DNA of 64,000 nt from the NCBI RefSeq assembly GCF_021172045.1, contig NZ_CP087164.1, positions 3,968,001 to 4,032,000 on the forward strand, in the 5' to 3' direction. Shown piece by piece: positions 26,900 through 35,820 of the stretch. Each line of letters starts with the position of its first letter. Within the stretch, counting starts at the first letter, position 1. Position numbers and translations under genes: made by a program. The notes below the pieces were generated by a model. It had not been told where the DNA came from, did no database searches, and saw nothing but the letters and a program-made list of their open reading frames with translations. This stretch comes from Capillimicrobium parvum. GTDB lineage: Bacteria; Actinomycetota; Thermoleophilia; Solirubrobacterales; Solirubrobacteraceae.

Positions 26900-27721
26900 C
26901 TACCCGGTCTCGATCGTCGCGTAGACCTCGTCGAGGAGCTGCGCGCGGTCGGGCAGGTCGAAGTTCTCGGCGAGGTAGCGGTCCGCCTCCTCGCGGGCCT
27001 GGCCGTTGAGCGCCATGTTCAGCGCGATGAGGCGGGCGCCCTCGGCGTCGGCGACGCGGTCGGGCTCGGGTTCGGCGGGAGCGGCAGTGGGCGCGGGCGG
27101 GGCGGGCTCGGCGGCCGCGGCCCGCGTGCCGGCGCCGTTCTCGGACGGCTCGGCCTCGGGCGGGCGCGACAGGCCGGCCGCCGGGTCGGGCTCGGGGACC
27201 GCCACGGCCGCCGCGACCTCGGGCGGCCGCTCCCCGGCTGCGGTCCGCAGGTCGCCCATGTTGGAATCGAGCAGCGTCAGGTCCGCGTTCACGCGCGCGG
27301 CGCCCGTCCGCAGCGTGTCGACCAGCCCGCCGAGCTCCTCCTGCATCGCCTCGACCCGGCGCAGCATCTCGCCGCTGGCCTCCGCCACGCGGCCGACGTG
27401 GTCCTCGGCGCGCTCCAGCGCATCCGCCCGGGTGCGCTCGGCGTCGCGCGCCGCCTCGGCCCGCACCTGCTGGGCCTCGTCCTCGGCCGAGGATTCGATC
27501 GCCGCGGCGCTGGACTCGGCGGCCTCGACGATCGCGCGCACGCGCTCCGACGCGGCCTGCGCGAGCGAGTCGCCCGAGCGCCGCTTGAGCTGGCGCTGCA
27601 GCGCCTCCATCTCGTCGGCCAGGCGCGCGAGGTGGGCATCGACGGCGGCGGTGTCGTAGCCCCGGCGGCCGATGGGGAAGTCCCGCTTCTCGATGGCTTG
27701 GCGGTCGAGGGGCACGCGCAT
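26900..27721 (-). CDS. DivIVA-domain coiled-coil protein
   Basis: A 273-residue protein. The N-terminal DivIVA motif is FPIGRRGYDTAAVDAHLARL, followed by a long Ala/Glu/Arg coiled coil (about residues 35-165) and an acidic Pro/Ala-rich linker. It ends in a conserved-looking helix (ARLIALNMALNGQAREEADR, then YLAENFDLPDRAQLLDEVYA) seen in actinobacterial septum/cell-shape DivIVA relatives. It is predicted to be cytoplasmic and membrane-peripheral at curved membrane or the septum. ACGGAGGA precedes ATG 27721. It is probably cotranscribed with the membrane gene upstream (13-bp gap). Confidence 0.85.
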   Translation of the reverse strand: MRVPLDRQAIEKRDFPIGRRGYDTAAVDAHLARLADEMEALQRQLKRRSGDSLAQAASERVRAIVEAAESSAAAIESSAEDEAQQVRAEAARDAERTRADALERAEDHVGRVAEASGEMLRRVEAMQEELGGLVDTLRTGAARVNADLTLLDSNMGDLRTAAGERPPEVAAAVAVPEPDPAAGLSRPPEAEPSENGAGTRAAAAEPAPPAPTAAPAEPEPDRVADAEGARLIALNMALNGQAREEADRYLAENFDLPDRAQLLDEVYATIETG

Positions 27722-27734
27722 GTCCTCCGTGGGG

Positions 27735-28595
27735 TTAGCGATCGACAGCAGCGTACGCCATCGACCCGTCGACGGAGGACCGCTGCGGGCCGTCGGACGG
27801 CCCCGACGCGCGCCGCTCGCGCCAGCGCCGCACGCCCCACGCCAGCTCGTCAGCGACGAGGGCCACGACGACCGGCACGGTCGCCGGATACGGGCCCTCG
27901 CCGGCGAGCAGGCCGGCCTCGAGGAGCATGAGCCCGGCCGTGAGCGTCGCGACCCGGCGCTGGCCTCCCGGACGCCGCGCGGCGATCGCCCCGGCGACGC
28001 CCGCGACGAACAGGTCGCCGTACCCGAGCGTGAAGGTCCCGAGCGAGACGTGCGAGAGCTCCGGCAGGCCGCCGATGTCGGCCTGCGAGAGCGCCGCGGC
28101 CGCCGCGCCGACCCGCCCGTCCGCGACGAGCACGACGTCCGCGACGCACAGCACCACGATCCCGGCCGCGACCCACAGCGGCCCGCCCAGCCGGACGAGC
28201 AGCGCGCCGATCGCCACCGCGCTCAGCGCGCACAGGAGCGTCGTGCCGATCTGCCCGGCGAGCGTGTCCGGCGCGCCGAGGATGACGATGAGCATCACCG
28301 GGACGGCGGCAGCGAGCGCCGGGCGGCTTCCCCGGGCCATGCAGGCGGCGGCCAGCGCCGCGAGCGCGGGGACGGCGAGCGCCGCCAGGCCCGTGAGGAC
28401 CTGCGCGGAGCGCGGATTGGCGGCAAGGATGAAGACGGCGGCAGCGAACAGGACGGGCGGGGCAAGCCACAGACCGCGGGCGCGAGGGCGCGACACGTCG
28501 ACCCGGGGAAGGGCGACGGTAAGTCCCTGCACAGCCGCGAGGCCGGCACACGACGACACGTCCACGGCGCTGAGGCCATGGAAGAAGATCTGCAT
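27735..28595 (-). CDS. Polytopic membrane protein with GxGD-type intramembrane protease-like motifs
   Basis: A 286-residue protein with about eight hydrophobic helices. One helix has a buried aspartate (IVVLCVADVVLVADG, Asp153), the next carries LGTFTLGYGDLFVAGVAG with a GYGD (residues 191-194), and the last has PATVPVVVAL (237-246). Order and spacing recall presenilin/signal-peptide-peptidase enzymes (Asp, GxGD, PAL). No family was recognised with certainty and the usual Tyr before the first Asp is missing. ATG 28595 is the working start, but it lies at the edge of an AT-rich patch, so a downstream GTG is possible. Confidence 0.6.
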   Translation of the reverse strand: MQIFFHGLSAVDVSSCAGLAAVQGLTVALPRVDVSRPRARGLWLAPPVLFAAAVFILAANPRSAQVLTGLAALAVPALAALAAACMARGSRPALAAAVPVMLIVILGAPDTLAGQIGTTLLCALSAVAIGALLVRLGGPLWVAAGIVVLCVADVVLVADGRVGAAAAALSQADIGGLPELSHVSLGTFTLGYGDLFVAGVAGAIAARRPGGQRRVATLTAGLMLLEAGLLAGEGPYPATVPVVVALVADELAWGVRRWRERRASGPSDGPQRSSVDGSMAYAAVDR

Positions 28596-28600
28596 CGGAC

Positions 28601-28686
28601 GGGGTTTATGGATACCCCATCAAACCTTTTGCTATCTCAAGGGAAGCTAAGCGAGCCCTTTATGAGAGACTTCTGTCTCATCTAGA
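28601..28686. other. AT-rich patch, about 86 bp, unlike its surroundings
   Basis: About half of the bases are A/T against roughly a quarter in the flanks. It contains the last 12 codons of mutY, the gap to the membrane gene, and two small hairpins (GGGGT...ACCCC at 28601-28618 and GAGAC-TTCT-GTCTC at 28666-28679). It looks like foreign or reshuffled DNA; no gene is seen in it. Confidence 0.6.
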
Positions 28687-29393
28687 CGGATGAGCCCGTC
28701 GCGGGCCAGGCCCTCCAGCGCCCGCTCGATCCGACCGCGCTCGAGGGCGTCCGGCCACGGCTCGCGACCGACCATCGCCGCCAGCACCCGTCCGCGCGCG
28801 TAGCGGTCGGTGTCCTCGAAGCGCTCACGCCGCCCGCGCGCAGGCCGCACGACCGGCCGGCCCCGCGCTGCGCAGCGCGACACCGGGCACTCGGCGCAGC
28901 GCGCCTCGTGGGCCCGGCACAGCGTCGCGCCGAGCTCCATGACCGCCTGGTTGACCCCCGCCGACGGCCGCGGGCGGAACCCCCATCGCTCGTAGACGCG
29001 CCGCGCGTTCGTGTCGATCGCCAGCACCTCGTGGCCGAACGCGAACGAGCCGACCGCCGCCGCCGTGTACGGCCCCACCCCGGGCAGCGTCCGCAGGTCC
29101 TCGGGCCACCCGCCGGCGGCGACGATCCCCGCCGCCTCCCACAGCGCCTTCGCCCGCCGGTTGTAGCCGAGCCCGATCCACTCGGCGAGCACGTCGCCGA
29201 GCGGCGCGGCCGCGAGTGCCTCGGCCGTCGGCCAGCGCTCGAGCCACGCCTCGTAGCGCGGGACGACCCGGGCCACCTGGGTCTGCTGGAGCATGACCTC
29301 GCTGACGAGGATCGCGTAGGGGTCGGTCGTGCGCCGCCACGGAAGGTCGCGGCGGACGCGGTCATACCACTCGAGGAGCTCGTCCATGGGCAT
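28647..29393 (-). CDS. mutY: A/G-specific adenine glycosylase
   Basis: A 248-residue HhH-GPD base-excision enzyme that removes adenine opposite 8-oxoguanine. Signatures are LPWRRTTDPYAILVSEVMLQ (catalytic Glu), GLGYNRRAKALWEAA, the hairpin LPGVGPYTAAAVGSFAFG, the catalytic Asp in VLAIDTNARRV, and the iron-sulfur loop CRAHEARCAECPVSRC. It lacks the C-terminal NUDIX-like domain of longer MutY proteins. The last dozen residues are encoded in AT-rich DNA unlike the rest, so the original C-terminus may have been replaced. Start ATG 29393 (or 29387). Confidence 0.94.
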   Translation of the reverse strand: MPMDELLEWYDRVRRDLPWRRTTDPYAILVSEVMLQQTQVARVVPRYEAWLERWPTAEALAAAPLGDVLAEWIGLGYNRRAKALWEAAGIVAAGGWPEDLRTLPGVGPYTAAAVGSFAFGHEVLAIDTNARRVYERWGFRPRPSAGVNQAVMELGATLCRAHEARCAECPVSRCAARGRPVVRPARGRRERFEDTDRYARGRVLAAMVGREPWPDALERGRIERALEGLARDGLIRLDETEVSHKGLA

Positions 29394-29439
29394 CGAAGAC
29401 TGACGCGGATCTGACGACGAGGGTGCTAAGACAGGGGAC

Positions 29440-30465
29440 ATGCGCGTTTCCCGCAGGCTGATCCTCGCGGCCGGGGTCGCCGTCGCCGCCGCCGGCGGCG
29501 CCGCCGCCGTCGCCGCCACGCAGAGCGGGTCGTCGTCCGCCTCGACGACCCACGACCCCGCGTCGCACGCCGCGCGTGCTCACGCGCGCGGCGGCCCCGG
29601 CGGTCCGGGGCGGATGCGCGGCCCGCGGCTCGACGCGAACGCCCGCGCCGTCGTCGACGCCATCCGCACGGCGGTCGTCGCGCGCGCGGTCACCGTGGCC
29701 GGGCCGATCGTCGACCAGGCCGTCAAGGACGGCGAGCTGACCCAGGCCCAGGCGGACACCGCCAGGCAGGCGCTCGCCGACGCGCAGGCGGGCAAGCGGC
29801 CCTCCGCCGACGCGTTCGCGCTCCTGCGCGACGCGAAGGTCCGCGCGGTCGCCCAGAAAATGCTCAGGGCGGTCGCGCCCGACGTCCCGGGGATCGCGGG
29901 GCCGATCATCGACCAGGCCGTCAAGGACGGCAAGCTCACCCAGGTCCAGGCCGACGCGTTCAAGCAGCGCGTCCAGGCGCTCTCCGACCGGGCCGCGCAG
30001 GCCGACCTCGGCCGCATCGGACCGCGCGGTCCGGGTCACCGCACGGGGCCCGGTCCCGGCCACCGCCCCGGCCCGGCCGGTCCCGGGTTCAGCCGCCAGG
30101 ACATGAGCGTCCTGCGCGACGTCTGGCAGGCGGTGCGCAGGCAGGCGCCCGCGGTCGCCGCCCCGATCGTCGACCTGGCCGTCAAGGACGGCAAGATCAC
30201 CCAGGCCCAGGGCGACGAGCTGAAGACGGTCGCGGCCGAAGCCGCGAAGGACGGGCGCCCCCACCTCTTCGAGCACCGCGACCTGCTGCGCGACGAGAAC
30301 GTCCGCGCGGTGGCCGGCGACATCAGCCGCGGCCTCGCCAGGCAGGCGCCGTCGATCGGCGGCCCGATCGTCGACCAGGCCGTCAAGGACGGCAAGCTCA
30401 CCCAGGCGCAGGGCGACCGCGCGAAGCAGCGCCTGGCCGAGATGGCCAGGCGCGCCGGCGGCTGA
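29440..30465 (+). CDS. Exported four-repeat protein (PIVDQAVKDGKLTQAQ repeats), unknown function
   Basis: A 341-residue protein with an N-terminal signal/anchor helix (RRLILAAGVAVAAAGGAAAV). Four copies of a 19-residue motif of the type GPIVDQAVKDGKLTQAQGD occur at residues 88-106, 154-172, 241-259 and 308-326, separated by Ala/Arg helices and a Gly/Pro/His stretch (about 196-216). The repeats are also very alike at DNA level, indicating recent internal duplication. The DGxLTxxQAD pattern resembles short helical repeats of secreted DUF2680-like proteins. It is divergent from mutY with only 46 bp between starts. Confidence 0.75.
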   Translation: MRVSRRLILAAGVAVAAAGGAAAVAATQSGSSSASTTHDPASHAARAHARGGPGGPGRMRGPRLDANARAVVDAIRTAVVARAVTVAGPIVDQAVKDGELTQAQADTARQALADAQAGKRPSADAFALLRDAKVRAVAQKMLRAVAPDVPGIAGPIIDQAVKDGKLTQVQADAFKQRVQALSDRAAQADLGRIGPRGPGHRTGPGPGHRPGPAGPGFSRQDMSVLRDVWQAVRRQAPAVAAPIVDLAVKDGKITQAQGDELKTVAAEAAKDGRPHLFEHRDLLRDENVRAVAGDISRGLARQAPSIGGPIVDQAVKDGKLTQAQGDRAKQRLAEMARRAGG

Positions 30466-30478
30466 GGCGCATCGGAGC

Positions 30479-30498
30479 GGGCGCGCTACGACGCGCCC
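30479..30498 (-). terminator. Hairpin with the uvrB stop codon in its loop
   Basis: GGGCGCG (30479-30485) pairs with CGCGCCC (30492-30498); the six-base loop CTACGA contains the uvrB TAG read on the minus strand. It lies between convergent genes and could end transcription from both sides, though no T-run follows. Confidence 0.5.
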
Positions 30499-32504
30499 GC
30501 CGCCGCCCGCAGGTTGACCAGGTCGCGCTGCAGCTCGCGGATCTCGTCGCGCAGCCGCGCCGCGTACTCGAACTTCAGCTCGTCGGCCGCGGCGAGCATC
30601 TCCTCCTCGAGCTCGACGATCGTCCGCTCGAGCTCGGCGGCGTCCATCGGCGCCTCGGACTTGCGCCGCCGTTTGCCGCGGCGGTTGGACGGCACCTTCG
30701 ACTCGCCCTGCAGGAACTCGGTGATGTCCGAGATGCCCTTGACGATCGTCGACGGCGTGATGCCGTGCTCCTCGTTGTAGGCGACCTGGATCGCCCGGCG
30801 GCGGTCGGTCTCCTCCAGCGCCGAGCGCATGGCCGCCGTCTCCTTGTCGGCGTACATGATCACCATGCCCTCCTGGTTGCGGGCGGCGCGGCCGATCGTC
30901 TGGATCAGCGACGTCTCCCCGCGCAGGAAGCCCTCCTTGTCGGCGTCGAGGATCGCCACGAGCGAGACCTCGGGCAGGTCGAGCCCCTCGCGCAGGAGGT
31001 TCACGCCGACGAGCACGTCGTACTCGCCGAGGCGCAGGTCGCGGATGATCTGGATGCGCTCCAGCGTGTCGATCTCCGAGTGCAGGTAGCGCACGCGGAA
31101 GCCCATCTCGAGCAGGTAGTCCGTGAGGTCCTCGCTCATCTTCTTCGTGAGCGTTGTGACCAGCACGCGCTCCTCCCGGTCGACGCGGATGCGCACCTCG
31201 TTCATGAGGTCGTCGATCTGGTTGCGCGTCTCGCGCACCTCGACGGCCGGGTCCACGATGCCGGTCGGCCGGACGATCTGCTCGACGATCCGCCCGCTGT
31301 GCGCGCGCTCGTACTGGCCCGGCGTCGCGGAGACGAACACCATCTGTGGCGTGATCGACAGGAACTCGTCGAAGGTCTGCGGCCGGTTGTCGAGCGCGCT
31401 CGGCAGGCGGAACCCGTAGTCGACCAGCGTCTGCTTGCGCGACCGGTCGCCCTCGTACATGCCGCCGATCTGCGGCACCGTCTGGTGCGACTCGTCGATG
31501 AAGACGACGAAGTCGTCGGGGAAGTAGTCGAGCAGGCAGTAGGGCCGCGCCCCGGGCGGGCGCCCGTCGAGGATGCGCGAGTAGTTCTCGATGCCGTTGC
31601 AGAAGCCCATCTCGCGCAGCATCTCCATGTCGTACTGCGTGCGCTGGCGCAGCCGGTGCGACTCGAGCAGCTTGCCCTCCGCCTCGAGCTGGGCGCAGCG
31701 CTCGTTGAGCTCGCGCCCGATCTCCGCCACGGCGCGGTCGATCGTGCCCTCCTTGACGTTGTAGTGCGTCGCGGGCCAGATCGCAATGTGCTCGAGGTCG
31801 TCGGCGAGCAGCTCACCCGTGAGCGGGTCGAACCGCTGCAGCCGCTCCACCTCGTCGCCGAAGAACGTCGCGCGGTAGGCGGTCTCCTCGTAGGCCGGGA
31901 ACACCTCGAGGGTCTCCCCCCGCACCCGGAACGTCCCGCGGCCGAGGGCCGTGTCGTTGCGCGTGTACTGGATCGAGACGAGCTTGCGCAGCAGCGCGTC
32001 GCGGTCGCTCTCGTCGCCGCGGCGCAGCACCTGCATGTTCATCTCGTACGTCTCCGGCGAGCCGAGGCCGAAGATCGCCGAGACGCTCGCGACGATCAGC
32101 ACGTCGCGCCGGGCGAACAGCGCGGCCGTCGCGGCGTGGCGCAGGCGGTCGATCTCCTGGTTGATCGCCGAGTCCTTCTCGATGTACAGATCGCGGCTCG
32201 GGACGTACGCCTCGGGCTGGTAGTAGTCGTAGTAGGAGACGAAGTACTCGACCGCGTTCTCCGGGAAGAACGTCCGGAACTCGTTGCAGAGCTGCGCTGC
32301 GAGCGTCTTGTTGTGGGCGAGGACGAGCGTCGGCTTCTGGACCGACTCGACGGTCGCGGCCATCGTCATCGTCTTGCCGGTGCCGGTCGCCCCGAGAAGG
32401 GTCAGGCCGCGTTCTCCGGCCAGGATGCCCTCGGCGAGGGAGGAGATCGCCTTCGGCTGGTCCGCTGTCGGCGTGAAGGCGCTGTCGAGCTTGAAGGGCG
32501 GCAC
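30486..32504 (-). CDS. uvrB: UvrABC excinuclease subunit B
   Basis: A 672-residue helicase-like DNA-damage protein. Walker A is [14 protein letters not shown]; the beta-hairpin region is [20 protein letters not shown]; helicase motifs include [20 protein letters not shown] and [20 protein letters not shown]; the C-terminal UVR coiled coil is [20 protein letters not shown]. It works with UvrA to verify the lesion and recruits UvrC. The GTG start at 32504 lies six bases after TACGGT, a leaderless layout like uvrA, but no SOS box is visible. Confidence 0.97.
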   Translation of the reverse strand: MPPFKLDSAFTPTADQPKAISSLAEGILAGERGLTLLGATGTGKTMTMAATVESVQKPTLVLAHNKTLAAQLCNEFRTFFPENAVEYFVSYYDYYQPEAYVPSRDLYIEKDSAINQEIDRLRHAATAALFARRDVLIVASVSAIFGLGSPETYEMNMQVLRRGDESDRDALLRKLVSIQYTRNDTALGRGTFRVRGETLEVFPAYEETAYRATFFGDEVERLQRFDPLTGELLADDLEHIAIWPATHYNVKEGTIDRAVAEIGRELNERCAQLEAEGKLLESHRLRQRTQYDMEMLREMGFCNGIENYSRILDGRPPGARPYCLLDYFPDDFVVFIDESHQTVPQIGGMYEGDRSRKQTLVDYGFRLPSALDNRPQTFDEFLSITPQMVFVSATPGQYERAHSGRIVEQIVRPTGIVDPAVEVRETRNQIDDLMNEVRIRVDREERVLVTTLTKKMSEDLTDYLLEMGFRVRYLHSEIDTLERIQIIRDLRLGEYDVLVGVNLLREGLDLPEVSLVAILDADKEGFLRGETSLIQTIGRAARNQEGMVIMYADKETAAMRSALEETDRRRAIQVAYNEEHGITPSTIVKGISDITEFLQGESKVPSNRRGKRRRKSEAPMDAAELERTIVELEEEMLAAADELKFEYAARLRDEIRELQRDLVNLRAAAGAS

Positions 32505-32520
32505 CCCTTCACCGTACCGG

Positions 32521-33015
32521 CTAGGGGTGCCGACGCCGGCCCGCGGCGCACAAGGTTGGCTTGCAGCGGCGGCCGGCGAGAGGCGGGCCCCGTGGGCTGT
32601 CCCCTGCCCAGTGAGGCGCCGTGATCACGACCGGATGGACCTGCAGCCGCGCCCGGGCGGCGGCGAGCACCAGGCGGTCGAGCGACCGGAAGTCCGTCGG
32701 CACCGCCGCCGGGCCCATCTCGGAGAAGTGGACCCGGTCGCGGTGCGGCACCTCGCCCATCGTGCGAAACGGCTGCGCCCCGGCCCACGACAACGTCAGC
32801 CCGACGGCCTCGGCGCCGTCGCCGTGCATCCGGAGCATCTGGCGGCCGACCGGCACCGTGCCGTCCGTGGCCGCGCGGTCCGCCACGACGCCGAGGAAGC
32901 CGGGCGGCACGGTGGGGGCCGCGAGGGCACCGGCGGGCCCGGCCAGCCCGCATGCGAGGAGCGCGGCGAGCGTGCCGACCGTCCGCCGACCCCGGAGCAT
33001 CAGGCGACCCTGCAC
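32521..33015 (-). pseudogene. Truncated paralogue of the secreted glycosidase at 2600
   Basis: An open frame of 164 codons with a signal peptide (RTVGTLAALLACGLAGPAGA) and then PPGFLGVVADRAATDG, LTLSWAGAQPF, SLDRLVLAAARARLQVHPVV and APHW. These align in order with the first 130 residues of the 368-residue glycosidase-like protein at 2600-3706. The catalytic Asn-Glu region and the rest of the barrel are absent. The tail after APHWAG is unrelated Arg/Pro/Gly-rich sequence up to the uvrB promoter, so this is most likely a broken gene. It could still be a secreted fragment. Confidence 0.6.
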
Positions 33016-33041
33016 ACCGGGATCGGGTCGGATGCGGAACG

Positions 33042-33674
33042 CTACAAGCCGAGCTCGTCGGGGTAGGTCGACCGGTAGTCGTCGCGCGCCTGCAGCACGC
33101 GATCGATGTACGCCCGGGTCTCCGCGAACGGGATGTCCTTCACGGTCAGGTCGCGCTCCTGCTCACGCGCGCGCGCGATCCACTTGTCGACGTTGCCCTG
33201 CCCGGCGTTGTAGGCGGCGAGCGCGAGCACCACGTTGTCGCCGTAGCGGTCGAGCATGTGCCGCAGGTACCACGCGCCGTAGCTGATGTTCACCTGGGGG
33301 TCGGCGAGGTCCTCCTGCTTGAAGTTCACCCCGCCGGTGCGCTGGGCGATCGCGTCGGCCGTGTCGGGCGTGATCTGCATCAGCCCGCGCGCGCCGGCGT
33401 GCGACGTCTGATCGGAGAACTTCGACTCGGCGTAGATGACCCCGGCGATCAGCGCGGCGTCGAGGTGCTTGTCCGCGGCCTGCTGGCGGATGATGTCCTC
33501 GTGGTGCAGCGGCAGCGTGATCTCGCGCGCCGCGTCCTTCATCGACGGCAGGAAGACCACGAGCAGGGCCCCGATGAGCGCGAGCAGGCCGACGGCCGCC
33601 AGCCGGCGGCGGCGAACGGCGGTGCGGCGCCGCGCCTGGGCGCTGCGACGCTGGGGGGCGGCTCGCGTGCTCAC
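33042..33674 (-). CDS. Membrane-anchored lytic transglycosylase (SLT domain)
   Basis: A 210-residue enzyme with an Arg-rich cytoplasmic tail, one membrane helix (LAAVGLLALIGALLVVFLPS) and a Slt70-like domain: VIYAESKFSDQTSHAGARGL carries the catalytic Glu, then MQITPDTADAIAQ, YGAWYLRHML, ALAAYNAGQGNVDKW and YIDRVLQARDDYR. It cleaves peptidoglycan outside the membrane. The GTG start is one base after the coaE stop, so it is cotranscribed with coaE. Confidence 0.93.
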   Translation of the reverse strand: MSTRAAPQRRSAQARRRTAVRRRRLAAVGLLALIGALLVVFLPSMKDAAREITLPLHHEDIIRQQAADKHLDAALIAGVIYAESKFSDQTSHAGARGLMQITPDTADAIAQRTGGVNFKQEDLADPQVNISYGAWYLRHMLDRYGDNVVLALAAYNAGQGNVDKWIARAREQERDLTVKDIPFAETRAYIDRVLQARDDYRSTYPDELGL

Positions 33675-33675
33675 G

Positions 33676-34266
33676 TCAGGGACTCAGCTTGGCAAGGATG
33701 GCCGACAGCTCCAACTCCAGATCGGCAACCGTCCCTGCATTGACGAGCGCAAACGTCGCACGTTGCGCCTTCTCGTCCTGTGACAGCTGGCGTGCAGCGC
33801 GCTCGTCGACCGCATGATGGCCGCGGGCGGCCGCCCGGGCGGCCCGCAGATCCTCGGGTGCGACGACGGCGATCGTGGCGTCGTACATGCCCTCGAGCCC
33901 GGCCTCGAACAGCAGCGGCGTCTCGACGACCGCCGCGCGCGGCGGGGGCCGTCGCCGTGAGACGTCCTCGCGCCACTCCGCGACGCGCCGGCCGACCCGC
34001 GGCCACAGCAGCCCCTCGAGCCAGCCGCGCTCCTGAGGGTCGGCGAACGCGTGCGCCGCCACCGCGCGGCGGTCGACGACGCCGCCGGGGGCCACCTCGG
34101 GCCCCCACCGTTCGACGACCGCGTCGCGCACCTCGTCCGTCGCGTACAGCTCGTGGACGACCGCGTCGGTCGACAGGGTGGCCGCGCCGAGATCCTCGAG
34201 CGCGGCCAGTGCCGTCGACTTCCCGGCGCCGAGCCCGCCGGTGAGACCTACGAAGGGCACCGCCAC
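33676..34266 (-). CDS. coaE: Dephospho-CoA kinase
   Basis: A 196-residue P-loop kinase for the last step of coenzyme A synthesis. Walker A is GLTGGLGAGKSTALAALEDLG, followed by STDAVVHELY (Asp base), VVETPLLFEAG and VVAPEDLRAARAAARG; all family landmarks are in place. GTG start at 34266. It lies 12 bp after rpsA and directly before the transglycosylase, an rpsA-coaE order common in actinobacteria. The pan operon at 8-11 kb supplies its pathway. Confidence 0.94.
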   Translation of the reverse strand: MAVPFVGLTGGLGAGKSTALAALEDLGAATLSTDAVVHELYATDEVRDAVVERWGPEVAPGGVVDRRAVAAHAFADPQERGWLEGLLWPRVGRRVAEWREDVSRRRPPPRAAVVETPLLFEAGLEGMYDATIAVVAPEDLRAARAAARGHHAVDERAARQLSQDEKAQRATFALVNAGTVADLELELSAILAKLSP

Positions 34267-34278
34267 AGGCGGTCGGCC

Positions 34279-35766
34279 CTACGCGTCTTCGGTCTGGCCC
34301 GCCGGCCGCGCCTCGTCGGCCGCGGACTCCTCGGACTCATCGGCGGCGGCCACCGGCTCGTCGGCCACGACCTCGTCCGCCACGTCGGCCACGGCCACCG
34401 GCTCATCGGCCGGGGGCTCATCCGCCACCGCCGGCTCGTTTGCCACGACCTCGTCCGCCACGTCGGCCACGGCCACCGGCTCGCCGGCCGGGGGATCCTC
34501 GGCCGGCGCCTGCTCGGCGAACACGTCCTCGGACAGCCCCAGCGACGGGAGGTCGTCGAGGTCGCCCGCCTCGCCGCCGACCGGGTCCTCCTCGGTCGCC
34601 AGCTCGGACTCGCTCGGCGAGCGCAGCGGCAGCACCTGGCCCTCGACGCGCTTCACCGACAGCGACAGCCGCCGGCGCTCGGAGTCGATCTCCAGGATCT
34701 TCACGCGAACGTTGTCGCCCGGCTGCACGATCTCGCGCGGGTTCTCGACGTGATGGGCCGCGAGCTCGGAGATGTGCACGAGGCCCTCGACGCCGTCGAG
34801 GATCTCGACGAACGCGCCGAACGTGACGACCTTCGTCACGGTGCCCTCGAGCTCGTCGCCGACGTGGTAGGTGTCGACGACCCGCTGCCACGGGTCCTCC
34901 TGGGTCTGCTTGAGGCCCAGGGAGATGCGCTGGCGGTCGCGGTCGATGTCGAGCACCTTGACCTGGACGGTCTGGCCGATCTCGAGGATCTCGCTCGGGT
35001 GGTTGACGTGCGACCACGACAGCTCGGAGATGTGGATGAGCCCGTCGATGCCGTCGAGGTCGACGAACGCGCCGAAGTCGACGATGTTCGAGATCGATCC
35101 CTCGACGACGAGGCCCGGCTGCAGGCGCTCGAGGATCCGCTCGCGGTCCTCCCGGCGCTGCTCCTCGAGCACGGCGCGGCGCGACAGCACGACGTTGTTG
35201 CGCGACCGGTTGAGCTCGATGACCTTGCACTCGATCTGCTGGCCCATGTACTCGTCGAGGTTCGGCACGCGCCGGATGTCGACGAGGGAGGCGGGCAGGA
35301 AGCCGCGGACGCCGAGGTCGATGATCAGGCCGCCCTTGACGACCTCGATGACCGTGCCGATGACCGGCTCGCCGGACTCGGCGGCAGCCTCGATGCGGCG
35401 CCAGGCGCGCTCGAAGCGGGCGCGCTTCTTGGAGACGATCAGCCGTCCGTCCTGGTCCTCCTTGGTGAGGACGAGGGCGTCGACCTCCTCACCGAGCTCG
35501 ACCTCTTCGTGCGGGTCGACGGACTTGCGGATCGAAAGCTCGTTGGAGGGGATGACCCCCTCGCTCTTGTAGCCGACGTCGACGAGGACCTCGTCGTTGT
35601 CGATGCGCACGACGCGGCCGGTGAGGACGTCGCCCTCTTCGAAGTGCGTGAACGTCGCGTCGTAGTTGGGGACGACCTGCCCGTCGATCTCGAGCAGGAG
35701 CCCGTCGGAGCCTTCAACCACCGTGGCGTTGGGGTTGTCAGGCGGGGTCTGGACTGTGGTGGGCAT
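34279..35766 (-). CDS. rpsA: 30S ribosomal protein S1
   Basis: A 495-residue protein with four S1 RNA-binding domains (about residues 40-110, 130-195, 215-285, 300-370), for example LVVEGSISNIVDFGAFVDLD followed by GIDGLIHISELSW, and ELEGTVTKVVTFGAFVEILD. Four domains are normal for actinobacterial S1. The C-terminal 110 residues are acidic and contain a repeated 26-residue unit (EPVAVADVADEVVA twice) encoded by a 78-bp DNA repeat (34364 and 34442). TAACCT nine bases before ATG 35766 is the likely -10. It shares a 54-bp divergent promoter region with the flavoprotein gene. Confidence 0.96.
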   Translation of the reverse strand: MPTTVQTPPDNPNATVVEGSDGLLLEIDGQVVPNYDATFTHFEEGDVLTGRVVRIDNDEVLVDVGYKSEGVIPSNELSIRKSVDPHEEVELGEEVDALVLTKEDQDGRLIVSKKRARFERAWRRIEAAAESGEPVIGTVIEVVKGGLIIDLGVRGFLPASLVDIRRVPNLDEYMGQQIECKVIELNRSRNNVVLSRRAVLEEQRREDRERILERLQPGLVVEGSISNIVDFGAFVDLDGIDGLIHISELSWSHVNHPSEILEIGQTVQVKVLDIDRDRQRISLGLKQTQEDPWQRVVDTYHVGDELEGTVTKVVTFGAFVEILDGVEGLVHISELAAHHVENPREIVQPGDNVRVKILEIDSERRRLSLSVKRVEGQVLPLRSPSESELATEEDPVGGEAGDLDDLPSLGLSEDVFAEQAPAEDPPAGEPVAVADVADEVVANEPAVADEPPADEPVAVADVADEVVADEPVAAADESEESAADEARPAGQTEDA

Positions 35767-35820
35767 GAACGGCTCAGGTTAGCGACCTTCGGGGGTGTGG
35801 GCGGCTACCCTGCCCCACGC

